DNA of 64,000 nucleotides from the NCBI GenBank assembly GCA_037039925.1, contig JAXRKP010000007.1, positions 913,501 to 977,500 of the forward strand, in the 5' to 3' direction. Positions 62,281 to 64,000 of this stretch are shown here, piece by piece. The DNA comes from Doris montereyensis (lineage: Eukaryota > Mollusca > Gastropoda > Nudibranchia > Dorididae). The first letter of the stretch is position 1. Each line of letters starts with the position of its first letter. The position numbers were made by a program, and so were the translations under genes. The notes under the pieces were generated by a model. It made no database searches and had not been told where the DNA came from. It saw nothing but the letters and a program-made list of their open reading frames with translations.

Positions 62281-63515
62281 AAGTCATCGAGGAAAGTTCA
62301 TACAATTCATGTCTTCAGAGAAAAGGGAAGGGAATGAGAAAATATTTTTTTAAAATGAGAGGGCAAAGGACACTCAGATTGAAATAAACATCTGATGGTG
62401 TTGACCCCTCCATAATTCTTGGGTCAAAGATCTGAGAAAAGACATCAACGTGGAAGAAGGACTCGACTCCATAGTCCAAAGGAAAGGCGTCGGCCTCTGG
62501 CCAAAAGGTCGTCGGTTCGTGTCCCACATGTTAAAACCATTTTCTCGAGTATTTTTAAATTTTGGAATCTAACTCAAGCCTACCGCGTTTTGAATGTTAC
62601 AGAACACATTCAAGTTTTGGGAATTTTTGCAATAAACTAGATCTAAATTACATAATATCTCTAGCGAAACATGTAGTTTGGCAACAATATTAAGGGCATA
62701 CTAGACCTAGAACTCTCTCGTTAGTAATTGAGAAGAATAAGCTAGTTCTAGAAGTGAATGAATTATTATGTCGTGTTATTTTTAAAAAATTTAAAAGGAA
62801 ACGATCCAGAGTTTTATTTTTTCGGCATTTTTTTTATCATGAAAAACGTTGTAAAAATCAATTTGTACCAGTTCCCTTCGCAAACGTAGATTTGGATTTT
62901 TCTTGCTTGATGAAATGTGTACGAGTATAATATGGACTTTCTGTCAACATGCCACGGACATAACACCGATTACAATAAAGTTGAAAAGTTCAAACGATTC
63001 TTGTCCGAGCATACACACACACACACACACACACATGCGCGTACGCGCGCGCACCCACACACATACACACACATACATGCGCGTAACGCACGCGCGCACA
63101 CACACACACACACGCACACGCACACACAAATAAGGAACATACACACAACAGTGACAGAAATATAGGAATGAATTATTTTTTGAGTTGAACGTAAAATATA
63201 AAGGAGAGCTTAAACAGGGGCGATAAAATCGTGATTTGCGTTTTGGTAATATATTTAATTCTATCTTAATCACGACACGTAGCCTTAATGCACTACAAAA
63301 TTAAATAGATCTATGGTTTAATTCAACATTTCAAATTGAAAGGAAAATTCAAGTCTAAAAATAAGAATCAGCAATGCCTTGCATGTGATAAGTCTGTGAT
63401 TAGATCTACATCCAGTTCGTTCCTTTTCTTTTTCACGAGAACTTTGGTTCTTTCAGGCCTGAACATAAAATCAAATAACATACGAAACTGTATGTTCAAC
63501 GACTCGACTCAGATA
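62281..63515. other. Upstream of placed Gli exons, no exon recognised
   Basis: Contains an S1 head at 62458-62545 (GGAAAGGCGTCGGCCTCTGG, GTCGGTTCGTGTCCC) and a CA/CG-rich microsatellite at 63012-63130. No start codon exon for Gli could be identified; it may lie beyond 64000 in a large first intron. Confidence 0.55.
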
Positions 63516-63519
63516 CTTA

Positions 63520-63850
<331 letters not shown>

Positions 63851-63966
63851 GCTATCATCTTCGCATTATTATATTATAGAATTAGAATTTGAGGAACTTA
63901 AAGTGATTATAAACGATAAACGAGAAAAGATGGGAATGATGATTGATAGAGAAAGGAAGTCTCTAG

Positions 63967-64000
<34 letters not shown>

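Overview
The window is animal nuclear DNA. It is AT-rich, full of microsatellites and minisatellites, and carries genes with many small exons and GT-AG introns. The two genes recognised by homology, together with the repeat landscape (tRNA-derived SINEs, an APE-type LINE, long TC, TTA and GAA tracts), suggest a lophotrochozoan, most likely a gastropod mollusc. The species is an inference; no name can be read from the sequence.

Layout. Positions 1-12050 are a mobile-element zone: a TTA microsatellite, a nest of decayed LINE copies (738-5600), an unclassified dispersed repeat (5905-7610), a SINE, and one more complete LINE copy on the minus strand (8413-11497) with tandem monomers at its 5' end. 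Positions 12050-16890 are intergenic with simple repeats. Positions 16893-25957 (+) hold MRPL45, a mitochondrial large-subunit ribosomal protein, reconstructed as eight coding exons (about 354 aa). Its introns carry a Tigger/pogo DNA transposon with intact ends, an RNase H LINE fragment and several SINEs. Positions 25958-34106 are the space between two convergent genes: repeats plus the likely long 3' UTR of the next gene. Positions 34107-62056 (-) hold the single Gli/Ci zinc-finger transcription factor, the terminal effector of Hedgehog signalling. Nineteen coding exons were placed; the first exon or exons lie beyond 62056. Positions 62057-64000 are repeats and unassigned DNA.

The Gli gene is readable almost end to end: N-terminal conserved blocks, the SYGH Sufu-binding motif (exon G5), five zinc fingers (G8-G11), the PKA-site processing region (G16-G19), and the C-terminal NMVVNDMSS block. 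Splice phases agree at nearly every junction. Several exons contain one-base frameshifts, often in homopolymers, while phases and splice sites survive, which points to uncorrected sequence error more than to a pseudogene.

The most interesting observation is a 33-nt microexon (40604-40636). Both of its boundaries fall inside an RR^SSG PKA site, in the same phase. Skipping it would stay in frame and remove exactly one PKA phosphorylation unit from the region that controls Gli repressor processing. The intron behind it is dominated by a 2-kb minisatellite rich in CACCTG E-boxes. Also notable are a minisatellite that reiterates a splice acceptor next to exon G1, a 72-bp palindrome inside the zinc-finger region, and a SINE family with about 15 copies in 64 kb.
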